From the NCBI RefSeq assembly GCF_000194155.1, contig NZ_GL877878.1, positions 1,931,490-1,995,489 on the forward strand: a stretch of 64,000 nt of DNA. Reading direction: 5' to 3'. Positions within the stretch are counted from its first letter, which is position 1, and every line of letters begins with the position of its first letter. The position numbers were made by a program, and so were the translations under genes. Of this stretch, positions 8,088 through 16,799 are shown piece after piece. This DNA is from Saccharopolyspora spinosa NRRL 18395. Lineage in GTDB: Bacteria; Actinomycetota; Actinomycetes; Mycobacteriales; Pseudonocardiaceae. The notes under the pieces were generated by a model that saw nothing but the letters and a program-made list of their open reading frames with translations, had not been told where the DNA came from and did not search any database.

Positions 8088-9752
8088 CTGACGTTCACCA
8101 ACAGCCAGGCCCCCGACGGCCTCGAAGATCACAGCGGGGGCGGCAGCCCCGACATCACAGACCTCGAGCACCGCGAGTCCGGTGCCCCCGAAGCCGGAGA
8201 TGCCGCACCCCTGAAGGCCGGCACCGCCGGCGCCCCTGACGCCCCGACCTTCGCCGAGCTGGACGTGCACCCGGACATCGTCCGCGCGCTGCGCGAAGCC
8301 GGCATCGAGCGCACCTTCGCCATCCAGGAGCTGACCCTGCCGCTGGCGATGCAGGGCGAAGACCTGATCGGCCAGGCCCGCACGGGCACCGGCAAGACAC
8401 TCGGCTTCGGCGTCCCGCTGCTGCACCGCCTGCAACGGCCCGGCGACGGCACCCCGCAGGCGCTCATCGTGGTGCCGACCCGCGAGCTGTGCCTGCAGGT
8501 CACCCGCGACCTCACCGACGCTGGCAAGCACCTGGGCGTGCGAACCGTCGCCGTCTACGGCGGCCGCCCCTACGAGGAGCAGATCTCCGCGCTGCGCAAG
8601 GGCGTCGACGTGGTCATCGGCACCCCGGGACGCCTGCTCGACCTGGCCGAACAGCGCCACCTGGTGCTCGGCAAGGTCCGCGGGCTGGTGCTCGACGAGG
8701 CCGACGAGATGCTCGACCTCGGGTTCCTGCCGGACATCGAGCGCATCCTGCACATGGTCCCCGAGCAGCGGCAGACGATGCTGTTCTCGGCCACCATGCC
8801 GGGCCCGATCCTGACCCTGGCCCGCACGTTCATGACGCAGCCCACGCACATCCGGGCCGAACAGGCCGACGAGAGCGCGGTGCACGAGCGCACCCGGCAG
8901 TTCATCTACCGGGCGCACGCGATGGACAAGACCGAGCTGATCGCGAAGGCCCTGCAGGCCACCGATCGCGGCCTGGCGATGATCTTCAGCCGGACCAAGC
9001 GGACCGCCCAGAAACTCGCCGACGAACTCACCGAGCGCGGCTTCGCGGCCGGCGCGGTGCACGGCGACCTCGGGCAGGGCGCGCGTGAGAAGGCGCTGCG
9101 CGCGTTCCGCTCCGGCAAGGTCGACATCCTGGTGGCCACCGACGTCGCGGCCCGCGGCATCGACGTCGCCGGCGTGACCCACGTGATCAACCTGCAGTGC
9201 CCGGACGACGAGAAGAACTACGTGCACCGCATCGGCCGCACCGGCCGCGCCGGGCGCGAAGGCGTCGCGATCACGCTGGTCGACTGGGACGAAGAGCCCC
9301 GCTGGAAGCTGATCAGCGACACGCTCGGCCTCGGCAAGCCCGAGCCCGTCGAGACCTACTCGACCTCGCCGCACCTGTTCAGCGACCTCGACATCCCGGC
9401 GGACGTCACCGGCCGGCTACCGCTGGCCAAGCGCACCCGCGCGGGCCTGGACGCCGAACCCGAAACGCAGGGCGAAGCCAAGCGGCCCCGCCGCAACCGG
9501 CTCCGCACCCGCGGCGGAGCGGACCAGCGCACCGGCGACGCCGAAACCGGTGCCCGCCAGGAAAGCGACGCCGAAACCCGGCCTGCCCGGCGGCGGCAGC
9601 GCCGCCGCACCCGCAGCGGTGCCGAAGCCGCCCCGCAGCCGGCGGAAGCGCCCGCCCCAGGAGGCGAAGCCGACGCTGGCGAACGCCCCCGCCGCAGGCG
9701 CCGTAGGCGCCGGGCGGGCGAGCCGACCGGCGAAGCCGGCGACGCCGCGTAG
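8088..9752 (+). CDS. rhlE: DEAD-box RNA helicase (RhlE type)
   Basis: A DEAD-box helicase with the Q motif upstream of ARTGTGKT (motif I), PTREL (Ia), TPGR (Ib), LDEADEM (II), FSATM (III, SAT), a helicase C domain with ARGIDV (V) and HRIGRTGR (VI). A ~130-residue C-terminal tail is rich in Arg, Glu and Ala and probably binds RNA non-specifically. These proteins remodel RNA duplexes in ribosome assembly and mRNA decay. Coding sense clearly extends upstream of the GTG at 8265, through 59 more codons, but no ATG/GTG/TTG occurs there. A CTG at 8088, eight bases after GAGAGG, gives a normal family N-terminus ([11 protein letters not shown]), so a CTG start is proposed. Confidence 0.88.
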   Translation: MTFTNSQAPDGLEDHSGGGSPDITDLEHRESGAPEAGDAAPLKAGTAGAPDAPTFAELDVHPDIVRALREAGIERTFAIQELTLPLAMQGEDLIGQARTGTGKTLGFGVPLLHRLQRPGDGTPQALIVVPTRELCLQVTRDLTDAGKHLGVRTVAVYGGRPYEEQISALRKGVDVVIGTPGRLLDLAEQRHLVLGKVRGLVLDEADEMLDLGFLPDIERILHMVPEQRQTMLFSATMPGPILTLARTFMTQPTHIRAEQADESAVHERTRQFIYRAHAMDKTELIAKALQATDRGLAMIFSRTKRTAQKLADELTERGFAAGAVHGDLGQGAREKALRAFRSGKVDILVATDVAARGIDVAGVTHVINLQCPDDEKNYVHRIGRTGRAGREGVAITLVDWDEEPRWKLISDTLGLGKPEPVETYSTSPHLFSDLDIPADVTGRLPLAKRTRAGLDAEPETQGEAKRPRRNRLRTRGGADQRTGDAETGARQESDAETRPARRRQRRRTRSGAEAAPQPAEAPAPGGEADAGERPRRRRRRRRAGEPTGEAGDAA

Positions 9753-9762
9753 CGCGAGTCGA

Positions 9763-9811
9763 GACCCGTGAGCCGAATGGAGCGCGAAACGCTCCATTCG
9801 GCTCACGGGTC
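9763..9811 (+). terminator. Long perfect hairpin after the helicase gene
   Basis: Arms 9763-9784 and 9790-9811 are perfectly complementary over 22 bp with the loop CGAAA. It starts ten bases after the helicase stop codon. No U-run follows. Position and strength fit a transcription terminator. Confidence 0.75.
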
Positions 9812-9857
9812 GAGCTTTGAGCGGAAGCCCTCGAAGCCGCGCAGAACCGGCGACGTC

Positions 9858-9921
9858 TGAGGTTCCGCCACCCGCACCGCCACGCGCCACCCGCACCGCC
9901 ACGCAAGACGAGTTTGGGAAC
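9858..9921. repeat. Dispersed repeat with 19-bp tandem duplication
   Basis: Begins TGAGGTTCCG, then two exact head-to-tail copies of a 19-bp unit (9866-9884 and 9885-9903), then AGACGAGTTTGGGAAC. A related single-unit version (TGAGGTTCCG, then CCCGCACCGCAACGC and GAAGAGTTTG) occurs at 48500-48556, again just upstream of a gene. It occupies the gap before the beta-propeller gene. Confidence 0.5.
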
Positions 9922-9973
9922 AACCTCTACAGCTAAGTCGGCGCAGTAACAGCCAGGCGATCGAGGAGTGATT

Positions 9974-11176
9974 TTGGTCCGGCCGGAGCGGCGCACGAGA
10001 ACCGACCTCGCCGTGGTGGCGTTGATCGCCGTGGCCGCGCTCGTCGGCGGTGCCGTGCTCTGGTTCAACAGCGATGCGCGCGCCACCGTTTCCGAGACGG
10101 CTGCCCAGCCGATCCCGGAACCTCCCGCAGCCACCGGGGTTCCGCCGACGCTGACCGAGGCTTGGCGCGCTACCAGCCCCGCCACCCCGATCCCGGTGGT
10201 CGCCGGGCCCGCCGTGGTCACCGGATCCGGCAACGAGGTGCTCGGCCACGACCCGCTGACCGGACAGGTCGCCTGGCGCTACGCCCGCGACCTTCCACTG
10301 TGCACGGTCGGCACGGAGTGGGACCGTGCGATCGCGGTCTTCCGCAAGTCGGAGAACTGCAGCGAGGTCACCTCGCTGCGCGGGCCGACCGGGGTCCGCG
10401 GGCCGCAGCGCAATTCCGACGCCGAGTTCGGCACGCAGCTGCTCGCCGACGGCACCTACGTGACGGCCACCGGGCAGCGCTCCTTCGAGTCCTGGCGCTC
10501 GGACCTGGTGCGCACCCAGCAGTTCGGCATGCCGCCCGCGGTGAAGAACCCGGGCAACAACCTGACCCGCCCGGAATGCACCTACTCCTCGATCGGGGTC
10601 GGCGACGAGCGGATCGGGGCCGTCGAGTCCTGCCCTGGCGAGCAGGGCCGGATCACCGTCCTGAAGACCCACCCCGAGGACGACGAGAAGCCCGAGGAGG
10701 TCTTCAGCGTGATCCTCGGCAGCACGTCCGCCGGGATCGTCGCGGTCAACGACAAGCACGTCGCCGTCGTTCTCCGAGACCGCTCACAGGTCGTGGTCTA
10801 CAACAACAACGGCTCGCTGGTGACCACCTTCCCGGTGCGCGCCGGCACCCCCGACCTCCGCGCGAACGTGCAGGTCGAGTCGACCGCGAAGGGCCGCCGC
10901 ATCTACTGGCACACCGGCGTCGACACGATCGCCCTGGACCCGGGCACCCTCACTCCACTGTGGACCGCACCGGACACGCTCGGCCCGGGCGTCGGTTTCG
11001 GCGGGAAGCTGCTGGTGCCGGTGCCGGGCGGCCTCGCGGTCGTGGATGCCGTCACCGGGAACCCCGAGCGGGTGATCCCGGTGGACCGCGGCGGCTACAC
11101 CGGCCCGATCCAGCTCACGACGGTCGGCCCGATGCTCCTGGAGCAACGCGGCGACACCCTGGTCGCCCTCCGCTGA
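9974..11176 (+). CDS. Membrane-anchored beta-propeller-like (PQQ-type) protein
   Basis: About 400 residues: a short basic N-terminus, one transmembrane segment (DLAVVALIAVAALVGGAVLWF), and an extracytoplasmic domain with repeated strands of the quinoprotein-like propeller type (GSGNEVLGHDPLTGQVAWRY, IALDPGTLTPLWTAPDTL, LAVVDAVTGNPERVIPV). It has paired cysteines suited to the exterior. Such proteins are structural or assembly factors; no enzymatic motif is visible. The mycobacterial helicase gene is followed by a similar protein (Rv3212, recalled). I favour the TTG at 9974 because AGGAG stands five bases before it; the GTG at 9968 overlaps that site. Confidence 0.7.
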   Translation: MVRPERRTRTDLAVVALIAVAALVGGAVLWFNSDARATVSETAAQPIPEPPAATGVPPTLTEAWRATSPATPIPVVAGPAVVTGSGNEVLGHDPLTGQVAWRYARDLPLCTVGTEWDRAIAVFRKSENCSEVTSLRGPTGVRGPQRNSDAEFGTQLLADGTYVTATGQRSFESWRSDLVRTQQFGMPPAVKNPGNNLTRPECTYSSIGVGDERIGAVESCPGEQGRITVLKTHPEDDEKPEEVFSVILGSTSAGIVAVNDKHVAVVLRDRSQVVVYNNNGSLVTTFPVRAGTPDLRANVQVESTAKGRRIYWHTGVDTIALDPGTLTPLWTAPDTLGPGVGFGGKLLVPVPGGLAVVDAVTGNPERVIPVDRGGYTGPIQLTTVGPMLLEQRGDTLVALR

Positions 11177-11234
11177 AACCCCGGAACCAGCAGGTCCCGA
11201 CGCGAATTCCCGGTTCCAGCCGAGAACTCCTGGA

Positions 11235-11648
11235 TCAGGCCCACCACCAGAACCACAGCGAGCCGATCACGACCACGAACACACCCAAGGCCGCCAGGCT
11301 CCCCCGCGCGTCGCGGCGGCGGTCCGCGACCGCCTGCAGTGCCAGGGCCACCAGCGACGCCACCAGCTGAGCGATCACCGCCGCCAGCCCGGGGCCTTGC
11401 TGCCCCTGGCCCGTCGCCCAGAACTGCACGGCAACCAGCCCGAGCGCGAGCAGCAGCAAGCCGACCGCCAAAGCGCCGGTGAGGCCTCGGAAAGCGGATC
11501 CGGCCTGACCGGCTGGCTTCGGCTGGCTCAGCGCGTGACGGCGGTGCCGCTGCCGCGGAAGATCAGCCGCTTCCGGCAGCCGCCGCGTGTGGGGTGGCTG
11601 CGCTCGTTGCGAAGCGGGCGTGCGCATCGGCCTGTCCTCCGGTCGCAT
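11235..11648 (-). CDS. Small membrane protein, uncharacterised
   Basis: A 137-residue protein with a ~50-residue hydrophilic, proline- and arginine-rich N-terminus followed by three hydrophobic segments (about 57-77, 88-107 and 118-136) and a tryptophan-rich C-terminal end (WFWWWA). I do not recognise the family. The ATG at 11648 is preceded by GGGGGAG and lies five bases beyond the stop of the RecB-like nuclease gene, so the two are cotranscribed. Confidence 0.65.
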   Translation of the reverse strand: MRPEDRPMRTPASQRAQPPHTRRLPEAADLPRQRHRRHALSQPKPAGQAGSAFRGLTGALAVGLLLLALGLVAVQFWATGQGQQGPGLAAVIAQLVASLVALALQAVADRRRDARGSLAALGVFVVVIGSLWFWWWA

Positions 11649-11652
11649 GTCG

Positions 11653-12486
11653 TCACTCCCCCAGCGAGGCCCAAGGAGGCAGGCTCGGCGCGGCCTGCCG
11701 GCCTTCCTCGCAGTGAGCCCGGAAGTCGCACCACGAGCAGTGCCGCCCTGTGCTCGTCGGGAACGTCGCCTGCGGGTCGGCCCCAAGGTCGAACGCGTCC
11801 GTCGCGGCCTGGAGCTCCCCGGCGAGCTGCTCGGCGCGATCCTGCAGCTGCGCAAGCGATTTCGCGGTGTGGTCCCAACCCGCGACCGTCCCGGTCGGCA
11901 GGTGGTGCAGCTCGACCCGACGACACGGCCGGCGCAGGTTCTTGCGCACTGCCAACGCGTACAGCCCAAGCGCCAGGGACTGCCGCGCATCGTCCACGCG
12001 CAGCCCGTGCCGCCCGGTCTTGTAATCGACGACGACGAGTTCGCCGTGCCGTTCGTCGATCCGGTCCACCCGCCCTTCGGCGATGATCGATCCCATCGGC
12101 GCCGACACCCACCGCTCGACGGCGAGCGGCACGACGTCGGGCGCCAACTGCTCGACGTAGGAGCCCACCCACTCCTGCGCCCGACGCCGGTAGTCACCGG
12201 CCTGCTCCGGGCTGGCGAAACCGTCGGCCTTCCAGTACTCCCGCACCAACGCGGCAGCGCGTTCCGGGCTGCGCTGATCGGCTCGCAACTCGAAGTACGC
12301 GCGCAGCGCGTTGTGCACCACGGCGCCCAGGGTGGCGTTCGCCCAGGCACCACCGCGCGTCGGTGCGGGCCGGTCCAGGTACGTCATGCGGTACTTCCGG
12401 GGGCACTGGGCCCAGGTCGCGAGTCTGGCCGGAGTGACCCGCACCAGTTTGCTGGGAATACCTTCTAGACCGAGCTGCCCCTGCAC
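11653..12486 (-). CDS. RecB-family exonuclease (PD-(D/E)XK, Fe-S type)
   Basis: A 277-residue nuclease domain. The active site is seen in EGRVDRID (conserved D) and LVVVDYKTG (the D-Y-K of the PD-(D/E)XK core). One cysteine near the N-terminus (AQCPRKYR) and three near the C-terminus (HCSWCDFRAHC) give the C...CxxC...C pattern of Fe-S-cluster nucleases such as AddB and Cas4. There is no helicase domain and no cas gene nearby, so a stand-alone DNA-processing role is likely. The neighbouring downstream gene encodes a small membrane protein in the same operon. Confidence 0.85.
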   Translation of the reverse strand: MQGQLGLEGIPSKLVRVTPARLATWAQCPRKYRMTYLDRPAPTRGGAWANATLGAVVHNALRAYFELRADQRSPERAAALVREYWKADGFASPEQAGDYRRRAQEWVGSYVEQLAPDVVPLAVERWVSAPMGSIIAEGRVDRIDERHGELVVVDYKTGRHGLRVDDARQSLALGLYALAVRKNLRRPCRRVELHHLPTGTVAGWDHTAKSLAQLQDRAEQLAGELQAATDAFDLGADPQATFPTSTGRHCSWCDFRAHCEEGRQAAPSLPPWASLGE

Positions 12487-12532
12487 GCCCCTACAGTACG
12501 CAGTTTTCCCGTTCCCCAGATGATCCGCCCCG

Positions 12533-13405
12533 TCAGTTGATGACCTTGCTGCCGCTGCACCGCGCCACCAGGCGATCCAGCGAATCGGGAGGGGTGGTTT
12601 CCTGGCCGATCCGGATCGTCTTGTTGGTGCCGTGGTAGTCGCTGCTGCCGGTGGGGATCAGGTCCAGTTCCGCGGCCAGCCCGCGCAACCGCACCCGTGT
12701 CTCCGGGTCGTGGTCGGGGTGGTCGATCTCGATCCCGGCCAGCCCGTGCTCGGTGAGCTCGGCGACGACGTCGGCGGTGACCACCGGGCCGCGTGCGGTC
12801 GCGAAGGGGTGCGCAAGCACGGTCGCACCGCCGGCCTCGGTGATCATGTCGATCGCACGGCGCACGGGGGTGTCGGTGCGCGGCAGGTAGTAGCGACCGC
12901 TGCCACCGAGGTACTTGGCGAACGCCTCGTCGACGCTGACCACCGTGCCGGCGTTGACGAGCGCGCGAGCCAGGTGCGGACGGCCGCCGGGCGAGTCCGG
13001 CGGCAGTCCCGCCATGATCTCGTCCGGGTCGACCGGGAACCCGTCCGCGGCCATGTGCCGCGCCATCTCGTAGAGCCGCTCCCGCCGCTCCGCGCGCAGC
13101 CGCGACTGCTCCTGCGCGAGGGCGGCGGAGTTCGGGTCGAAGAGGTACGCCAGCAGGTGCACGGTGATGTTCCGGCCGTTGCCGTCCGGGCACACGCAGG
13201 ACAGCTCCGCGCCCGGCACCAGCCGGAACCGACCAGGCCCCGCGAGATCGCGCACGGCCTGCTCGGCCGCCGCCCATCCAGCGGTGGTGTCGTGATCGGT
13301 GATCGCTACCGCGTCCAAGCCAGCCGCGACGGCGGTCGCCACCAGCTCGGCTGGAGTGTCGGTCCCGTCGGACTCGGTGGAATGCGTGTGCAGGTCGATT
13401 CGCAC
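12533..13405 (-). CDS. PHP-domain phosphoesterase
   Basis: A 290-residue PHP-family metal phosphoesterase. Metal ligands are visible as DLHTHSTESDG (HxH), ITDHD, PGAELSC (E), VLAHPFA (H) and GSSDYHG (D-x-H). Relatives include the 5'-3' exoribonuclease/nucleoside-3',5'-bisphosphate phosphatase group (YciV/TrpH-like) that degrades short RNA products or pAp; the exact substrate is inferred only at family level. The start is the GTG at 13405, directly before RIDLHTH; longer frames upstream are not family-like. It is followed by the RecB-like operon on the same strand. Confidence 0.85.
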   Translation of the reverse strand: MRIDLHTHSTESDGTDTPAELVATAVAAGLDAVAITDHDTTAGWAAAEQAVRDLAGPGRFRLVPGAELSCVCPDGNGRNITVHLLAYLFDPNSAALAQEQSRLRAERRERLYEMARHMAADGFPVDPDEIMAGLPPDSPGGRPHLARALVNAGTVVSVDEAFAKYLGGSGRYYLPRTDTPVRRAIDMITEAGGATVLAHPFATARGPVVTADVVAELTEHGLAGIEIDHPDHDPETRVRLRGLAAELDLIPTGSSDYHGTNKTIRIGQETTPPDSLDRLVARCSGSKVIN

Positions 13406-13499
13406 ACCCACCAGTGTGACCGATGGTCCGGAGCCAGGCCGAAGCAACACCCGACCAGCCAGCCCGGGTACGCCTGCAGACCCGGGCCGACCAGCCCGA

Positions 13500-14072
13500 T
13501 CAGAGCTTGGCGGCCTTCCTCTTACCCACCGCGGCGCGCCGCGCCTTGAGCATCGAGAAGCGGTCCTGCTGCTGCCCCTTCTTGTCCCCGAAGACGAGCG
13601 CCGAGATCGCATCCTCGACCTCGGTCGGGTTCGGCACGTACTCGATGCGGTTGAGCGCCTGGATCTGTCCAGCCGACTCGACCACGAGCGTGCCGTACCC
13701 GAGGATGCGGCCCATCATCGTGCGGGCGAACGTCAGGTCCGTGACCTTGGTGATCGGCATCATCGCCACGTTGGTGGTGAAGATGCCGGAGGTGATCAGG
13801 AACCGCTTGTCGGTCACGACAACGCGTTCCACGTACCAGTCCAGGACCTGGTAGGCGAAGCGGATCAGGATGATCAGCCCCGCGTACCAGAGGATGTTCT
13901 GGACCAGCCCACCGGCGCCCTGGGGCACCAGGTAGGACACCATCACCAGACCCACGAGCAAGCCGGTCGCCTCGAAGAGGTCCCACACCAGGGTCGCCCA
14001 GTGCCGCCGAACGCGGATCACCCGGCGTTCGGTGTCCAGCAGGTACTCATCGGGATCCCTCGGAGCGAACAA
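13500..14072 (-). CDS. Bacterial PH-domain membrane protein
   Basis: A 190-residue protein with two transmembrane segments (around residues 29-48 and 57-78) followed by a bacterial pleckstrin-homology (bPH2) domain: VERVVVTDKRFLITSGIF, then MMPITKVTDLTFARTMMGRILGYGTLVVES. The C-terminal 40 residues are basic. YdbS/YdbT-type proteins share this layout and affect envelope or antibiotic tolerance in other bacteria; no direct function is shown here. It is the first gene of the minus-strand run ahead of the PHP gene. Confidence 0.82.
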   Translation of the reverse strand: MFAPRDPDEYLLDTERRVIRVRRHWATLVWDLFEATGLLVGLVMVSYLVPQGAGGLVQNILWYAGLIILIRFAYQVLDWYVERVVVTDKRFLITSGIFTTNVAMMPITKVTDLTFARTMMGRILGYGTLVVESAGQIQALNRIEYVPNPTEVEDAISALVFGDKKGQQQDRFSMLKARRAAVGKRKAAKL

Positions 14073-14098
14073 GGCACCCGCCTCCCGCGGCTCGCGCT

Positions 14099-14254
14099 TT
14101 ACTGGAAGAGGTTCTGCATGAAGGTTATGACGGCCTCAGCTGCTCCCCGCAGACTCTCCAGGATGCCGTTGATGACACCGCTGGCTTCCACTGGCGCGGA
14201 AAACAGGAAGAACAGGAGGAACGCAACCCCGGCCCACGTGAGGATTTTCTTCAT
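14099..14254 (-). CDS. Short exported or membrane peptide, 51 residues
   Basis: Begins MKKILTWAG, followed by a hydrophobic stretch (VAFLLFFLF) ending SAPVEAS, which resembles a signal peptide with an A-x-A-like cleavage region, then an amphipathic helix (GVINGILESLRGAAEAVITF). The ribosome site is weak; a GTG two codons upstream (14260) is possible. Codon usage is high-GC in third positions, which supports it as a gene. Function unknown. Confidence 0.5.
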   Translation of the reverse strand: MKKILTWAGVAFLLFFLFSAPVEASGVINGILESLRGAAEAVITFMQNLFQ

Positions 14255-14425
14255 GTTCACTGTGACGCACCCCGTCCAAATGCCCTTGAGTAGCGCAGGC
14301 GCCTGCTGATCCGTTGTACCGCACTCCGCTGCTTTACGGCAGCTTTGTACCGCACTTGGGTCAGTCGTTTCCGGGCAGCCCCGGATCAACTACCCTCCGT
14401 GTCCGTGATCGTATCGGAGAATCCC

Positions 14426-14833
14426 GTGATCCGCTGCGTCGGTGCGATAATTTACGATCCCAGCGGCCGGTTGCTACTGGTCAAACGCGCACATGAACCC
14501 GGAAAGGGGAAGTGGTCCCTACCGGGTGGCCGGGTCGAGCCCGGCGAGACCGACCATTCGGCGGTACAACGCGAAGTCCGCGAAGAAACGGGACTCTCCG
14601 TCACCGTCGGCGCCCTCGTCGGCCGCGTCTTCCGCCCCGCACCGCTCGGCACGTACGAGATCCTGGATTACTCCTGTCGGAGTACTGAACAGAATCTTTC
14701 CGCTGGTGACGACGCTGCGGACGCAATCTGGGCCGATCATGCGACTTTCGCCACACTTGAGCGAGACGATGCGCTGACCGAGGGCCTGGTAGAGACCCTG
14801 CGCTCCTGGGATAGTTTACCCCGCAACGAGTGA
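14426..14833 (+). CDS. Nudix hydrolase
   Basis: A 135-residue Nudix protein. The Nudix box is complete (GGRVEPGETDHSAVQREVRE followed by ETGL), giving the G-x5-E-x7-R-E-x2-E-E-x-G pattern. It hydrolyses a nucleoside diphosphate linked to another moiety; the substrate cannot be told. The GTG at 14426 is preceded by GGAGA at suitable spacing; earlier GTG codons (14399, 14405) lack one. The gene has slightly lower GC than its neighbours. It diverges from the small peptide gene at 14254. Confidence 0.85.
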   Translation: MIRCVGAIIYDPSGRLLLVKRAHEPGKGKWSLPGGRVEPGETDHSAVQREVREETGLSVTVGALVGRVFRPAPLGTYEILDYSCRSTEQNLSAGDDAADAIWADHATFATLERDDALTEGLVETLRSWDSLPRNE

Positions 14834-15102
14834 TCGCGAAAAAAGGCGATCGGGACAATCTGTCAAGACCCAGTCGACGGCTTGACCGCGGCCCGTTCGG
14901 ATGCCCGGTCCGAGCCGAACGCGAATCCTGATTCGATTCGGCAGCAATCCGCGCAATTCGCCCATTTCATACAGCATGTTCCGGTGGGTTGTGACGTCGA
15001 ATGCGAGCCGTTGCCAACGATCCACTCAGACGGAGTATCGTGTCCGGTTGGCTGACTCAGAGACCACCGCATCGGTGGATGACCTTCGGGAGGTGAGGGA
15101 TC
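14834..15102. other. 269-base intergenic region upstream of the corA leader
   Basis: No supported gene. It has several partial inverted repeats (for instance around GCGATCG near 14850 and TCCGAGCCGAACGC near 14910) but no motif I can identify. It probably carries the promoter for the small upstream ORF and corA. Confidence 0.4.
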
Positions 15103-15174
15103 GTGGACAGCAGTGCCGATAGCGCGCTTCCGTGCAGTACCAACCGCATCCCCGCCGGAAGGGCCAACCGCTAG
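15103..15174 (+). CDS. Small upstream ORF (23 residues) in the corA leader
   Basis: GTG at 15103 is preceded by GGAGGTGAGGG, one of the strongest ribosome sites in the window, and the frame runs 23 codons to TAG at 15172. The peptide starts MDSSADSALP and ends AGRANR. It ends 126 bases before the corA start. An ORF this well-provided with a ribosome site in the leader of a magnesium transporter gene suggests a leader peptide, but no attenuator hairpin was identified. Confidence 0.45.
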   Translation: MDSSADSALPCSTNRIPAGRANR

Positions 15175-15300
15175 GCACCGCCCGCCAGGCCCGGCCGGGA
15201 TGCGCGAGCAGCGAGCAAAGTCCGCTCAGCACGCCATCCGCGCGGCATTCACCCGGATCTTCCACCCCGGGGTGCTGCGCCCAGGACCTTGGAGGTCGCC

Positions 15301-16380
15301 GTGCCCAACCTGCCCTCGCTCGGCCTACGCAACCGGAACGGTCGCGGTCCACTACCAACCAACCGCACGCCCGCACCGGTTTCCGCGTACGTCGTCGACT
15401 GCGCCATCTATGTCGACGGGCACCGCGTCGAAGGCTCGTGGAACCACGCCGACGCCATCGAAGAGGTGCGGCGGCGCAGCTCCGGCTTCGTCTGGATCGG
15501 GCTGCACGAACCCACCGAGAAGCAGATCAACGGCATCGCCGACACCTTCGGCCTGCACGAGCTGGCCGTCGAGGACGCCGTGCACGCGCACCAGCGCCCG
15601 AAGCTGGAGCGCTACGACAACACGCTGTTCATGGTGCTGAAGACGGTCCGCTACACCGATACCGAGACGCGGTCGACGACCAGCGAGATCGTCGACACCG
15701 GCGAGCTGATGGTGTTCCTCGGGCGCGACTTCGTCATCACGGTGCGACACGGGAAGCACGCGGGGCTGGGAGATGTGCGCAGCCAGCTGGAGGCCGACCC
15801 GGAGCAGCTCGCGCTGGGACCGTCGGCGGTGCTGCACGGCGTCGCCGACCACGTGGTGGACACCTACCTGGAGGTCACCGAGGCCATCCAGGACGACATC
15901 GACGAGATCGAGGCCGAGGTCTTCGAGCCACGCACCAAGATCGACGCCGAGCAGATCTACCTGATGAAGCGCGAGGTCATGGAGCTGCGGCGGGCGGTGC
16001 TGCCGCTGACCAAGCCGATGCAGCGGCTCGCCGAGGGCTACACGCCGATGGTGGCCGACGAGGTGCGGTCCTACTTCCGCAACGTCGAGGACCACCTGGC
16101 GAAGGTGTCCGAAATGGTCGGGTCCTTCGACGAGCTGCTGACCACCCTGGTGGACGCCACGCTCGCCAAGATCACGCTCCAGCAGAACACCGACATGCGC
16201 AAGATCTCGGCGTGGGTCGCGATCGTCTCGACGCCGACCATGATCGCCGGGATCTACGGCATGAACTTCACGCACATGCCCGAGCTGGAGTGGACCTTCG
16301 GGTACCCGCTGGCCCTCATGGTGATGCTCGGCGCCTGCATCACCCTGTTCAAGATCTTCCGGCGGAACAAATGGCTGTGA
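15301..16380 (+). CDS. corA: CorA-family magnesium/cobalt transporter
   Basis: A 359-residue CorA protein: a long cytoplasmic domain with a helical willow region, then two C-terminal transmembrane segments with the signature GIYGMNF (GMN) at the end of the first, and a basic cytoplasmic end (RRNKWL). CorA forms a homopentameric Mg2+ channel gated by cytoplasmic Mg2+. The GTG at 15301 follows GGAGG by five bases; the TTG twelve bases earlier overlaps that site. It stands alone behind a small upstream ORF. Confidence 0.93.
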   Translation: MPNLPSLGLRNRNGRGPLPTNRTPAPVSAYVVDCAIYVDGHRVEGSWNHADAIEEVRRRSSGFVWIGLHEPTEKQINGIADTFGLHELAVEDAVHAHQRPKLERYDNTLFMVLKTVRYTDTETRSTTSEIVDTGELMVFLGRDFVITVRHGKHAGLGDVRSQLEADPEQLALGPSAVLHGVADHVVDTYLEVTEAIQDDIDEIEAEVFEPRTKIDAEQIYLMKREVMELRRAVLPLTKPMQRLAEGYTPMVADEVRSYFRNVEDHLAKVSEMVGSFDELLTTLVDATLAKITLQQNTDMRKISAWVAIVSTPTMIAGIYGMNFTHMPELEWTFGYPLALMVMLGACITLFKIFRRNKWL

Positions 16381-16523
16381 TCGCACGTCGTAACGATTCC
16401 GGTGCCGCCGGCGATATGTCGTGCGGGGTTGCTTCGCACCCGGCCATCAGCCGGGTGCTGTTCCGCGTGTCATCGACGACCGCCCTTTCCCTTTGGGCGG
16501 CGCGAGTGTGCGAGGAGGTTGTC

Positions 16524-16715
16524 ATGCACCGTCTTCCGCAGCATCAGGGGCGGATCCGGCATCGGCTCCTCACCGGTCCGGACTTCCCACGGCGAAGTCC
16601 CGTGACGCGTCGGGAGATCGCCGAGCAGTTGTTCCGGCACACTGCGTGGGTGCAGCGAAAACCCGGCGCGATGTGGGACGCGGTTCCCGCCGCGCCGCGC
16701 GCCGTCGCGCGCTGA
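16524..16715 (+). CDS. Small hypothetical protein, 63 residues
   Basis: ATG at 16524 follows GAGGAGG. The product begins MHRLPQHQGRIRHRL and is basic, with a helix-like middle (TRREIAEQLFRHTAWVQ) and an alanine/proline end. No family recognised. It has no hydrophobic segment. It is separated from corA by 143 bases and is followed by a second tiny ORF. Confidence 0.5.
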   Translation: MHRLPQHQGRIRHRLLTGPDFPRRSPVTRREIAEQLFRHTAWVQRKPGAMWDAVPAAPRAVAR

Positions 16716-16799
16716 CGCCTGCTGGGAAGCACCGCGGGCCACGTCGTGAAAGCGAATCTCTTTTAGATCTTCGTTTCTTTCACGTTGGGAGGCACCGCC

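Noticed and set aside
6978..9374. A very long minus-strand open frame (798 codons) across the helicase gene
   Set aside because: Only its last 228 codons (6978-7664) are the ferritin-like gene; the rest is the mirror image of the helicase gene, with no family match and no ribosome site.
9866..9903. Tandem 19-bp repeat as a possible CRISPR array
   Set aside because: Only two units, head to tail with no spacers, and no cas genes; the RecB-like nuclease at 11653 has Cas4-like cysteines but stands in a different operon.
12632..13549. Long plus-strand frame opposite the PHP gene
   Set aside because: Composition is typical of antisense frames in high-GC DNA; the PHP metal ligands on the minus strand are unambiguous.
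14834..15300. A Mg2+ (M-box) riboswitch ahead of corA
   Set aside because: The conserved M-box core could not be recognised; only the small upstream ORF is supported.
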